Source: Ignavibacteriaceae bacterium
Lineage (GTDB): Bacteria > Bacteroidota > Ignavibacteria > Ignavibacteriales > Ignavibacteriaceae
Assembly (NCBI GenBank): GCA_013388525.1
Contig: JACAFA010000246.1
Span: forward strand, 1-6,962
Length of the DNA stretch: 6,962 nucleotides
Direction: 5' to 3'
Shown here: positions 6,007 through 6,962 of the stretch, one piece after another
Layout: each line of letters starts with the position of its first letter
Position numbering within the stretch: position 1 is the first letter of the stretch
The notes under the pieces: model-generated
Seen by the model: only the letters and a program-made list of their open reading frames with translations
Told to the model about the DNA's origin: nothing
The model's database searches: none
Translations under genes and position numbers: made by a program

Positions 6007-6962
6007 ATGAATACAACAAAAAGCAAACACTTATTTGAAAAAGCAAAAAATTATATTCCCGGCGGAGTGAACTCTCCTGTTCGTGCATTCAAATCTGTTG
6101 GCGGCGATCCTTTGTTTATCAAGAAAGGAAGCGGTTCAAAGTTTTGGGATGTTGATGGAAATGAATACGTTGATTACATCGGAAGCTGGGGACCTCATCT
6201 GTTTGGTCATAATCCTGCTTTTATTATAGATGCTCTTAAGTCTGCAATTGAAAATGGAACTAGTTTCGGTGCACCAACAGAGCTCGAAGTTGAAATGGCA
6301 AAAATTATTAATGAACTTGTTCCCTCGGTTGAAATGGTCAGAATGGTAAACAGTGGAACGGAAGCAACGATGAGTGCTGTTCGGGCAGCGCGTGGTTATA
6401 CGGGTAAAGAAAAGTTCATCAAGTTTGAAGGATGCTATCACGGACATGCCGATTACTTTTTAATTAAGGCTGGCTCAGGCGCATTAACACTTGGTGTTCC
6501 AACATCACCCGGAGTAACAAAAGGAAATGCGGCAGATACTCTTCTTGCAGATTACAATGATATCAACTCAATTAAGAAATTAGTCTCGGCAAATAAAAAT
6601 GAAATTGCCGCAGTAATAATCGAACCCATTGCGGGCAATATGGGCGTGGTAAAGGTCAAAGATGATTTTATCAAAGAGCTTCGATCAATTTGTGATGAAG
6701 AAAAAATAGTTTTGATATTTGATGAGGTAATGACCGGTTTTCGTGTTGCTGCGGGTGGCGCACAGGAAGTTCTTGGAATCAAACCTGACTTATCAACTTT
6801 CGGAAAAATTATCGGCGGGGGATTGCCTGTTGGTGCTTTTGGAGGAAAAAGAGAAATCATGGAAAAGATTGCGCCAAGCGGTCCGGTTTACCAGGCAGGA
6901 ACTTTAAGCGGAAATCCTCTTGCAATGGCAGCGGGTTATGCAGCATTAAAACACATCAAAGA
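6007..6962 (+). CDS. hemL: Glutamate-1-semialdehyde 2,1-aminomutase, 3' end beyond the window
   Basis: HemL converts glutamate-1-semialdehyde to 5-aminolevulinate with PLP (or PMP), completing the first stage of tetrapyrrole synthesis by the C5 pathway in the cytoplasm. The window holds 318 codons and two bases of the next, so roughly a quarter (about 110 residues) of the usual 425-430 is missing at the C-terminus. Clear family motifs are [12 protein letters not shown] near the N-terminus, [32 protein letters not shown] (PLP phosphate region), [46 protein letters not shown] (Asp239 of the PLP-pyridine contact) and [16 protein letters not shown] with the PLP lysine Lys267 (codon 6805-6807), followed by [13 protein letters not shown]. 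The reading frame is open and intact throughout. The ATG at 6007 matches the normal HemL N-terminus. No Shine-Dalgarno sequence precedes it, and no convincing promoter was found in the 20 bases after the inverted repeat. Confidence 0.97.
   Translation, partial: MNTTKSKHLFEKAKNYIPGGVNSPVRAFKSVGGDPLFIKKGSGSKFWDVDGNEYVDYIGSWGPHLFGHNPAFIIDALKSAIENGTSFGAPTELEVEMAKIINELVPSVEMVRMVNSGTEATMSAVRAARGYTGKEKFIKFEGCYHGHADYFLIKAGSGALTLGVPTSPGVTKGNAADTLLADYNDINSIKKLVSANKNEIAAVIIEPIAGNMGVVKVKDDFIKELRSICDEEKIVLIFDEVMTGFRVAAGGAQEVLGIKPDLSTFGKIIGGGLPVGAFGGKREIMEKIAPSGPVYQAGTLSGNPLAMAAGYAALKHIK

Overview
This is an AT-rich, gene-dense stretch of bacterial chromosome with six protein genes. I see no RNA gene, mobile element, CRISPR array or phage gene. 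Codon use, the protein styles (a ferrochelatase with a four-cysteine insert, a CpdB/UshA-like metallophosphoesterase, a small exported protein) and the near absence of Shine-Dalgarno sequences suggest the Bacteroidota/Chlorobiota/Ignavibacteriota group, perhaps an Ignavibacteria-like organism. That placement is inference from general features, not from a marker gene.

Layout. The left end holds hemH (ferrochelatase) on the minus strand. A 67-bp divergent gap separates it from five plus-strand genes. First comes a small exported protein of unknown function (1111-1512). After 34 bp follows a DUF5996-family protein (1547-2362). A 202-bp gap with a possible promoter and a clear ribosome-binding site leads to a KamA-family radical SAM/PLP protein (2565-3914). 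Its 3' gap ends in a good intrinsic terminator (4046-4075). Next is a secreted two-domain 5'-nucleotidase/cyclic phosphodiesterase-type enzyme (4135-5898). A 108-bp gap filled mostly by a long imperfect inverted repeat comes before hemL (glutamate-1-semialdehyde aminomutase), which is cut by the right edge.

How the genes relate. hemL makes 5-aminolevulinate at the start of the C5 tetrapyrrole route and hemH inserts iron at its end. Both ends of heme synthesis therefore lie within 7 kb, but on opposite strands and not in one operon. The genes between them have no obvious shared pathway: one nucleotide-salvage enzyme, one aminomutase-like enzyme and two proteins of unknown function.

The most interesting point is the KamA-like protein. 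It keeps the iron-sulfur cysteines, the carboxylate-binding arginine and the PLP lysine. At the two positions where lysine 2,3-aminomutase uses aspartates to hold the substrate's side-chain amine, it has arginine and serine. It is therefore probably not a lysine 2,3-aminomutase. No multi-gene novel system is evident.
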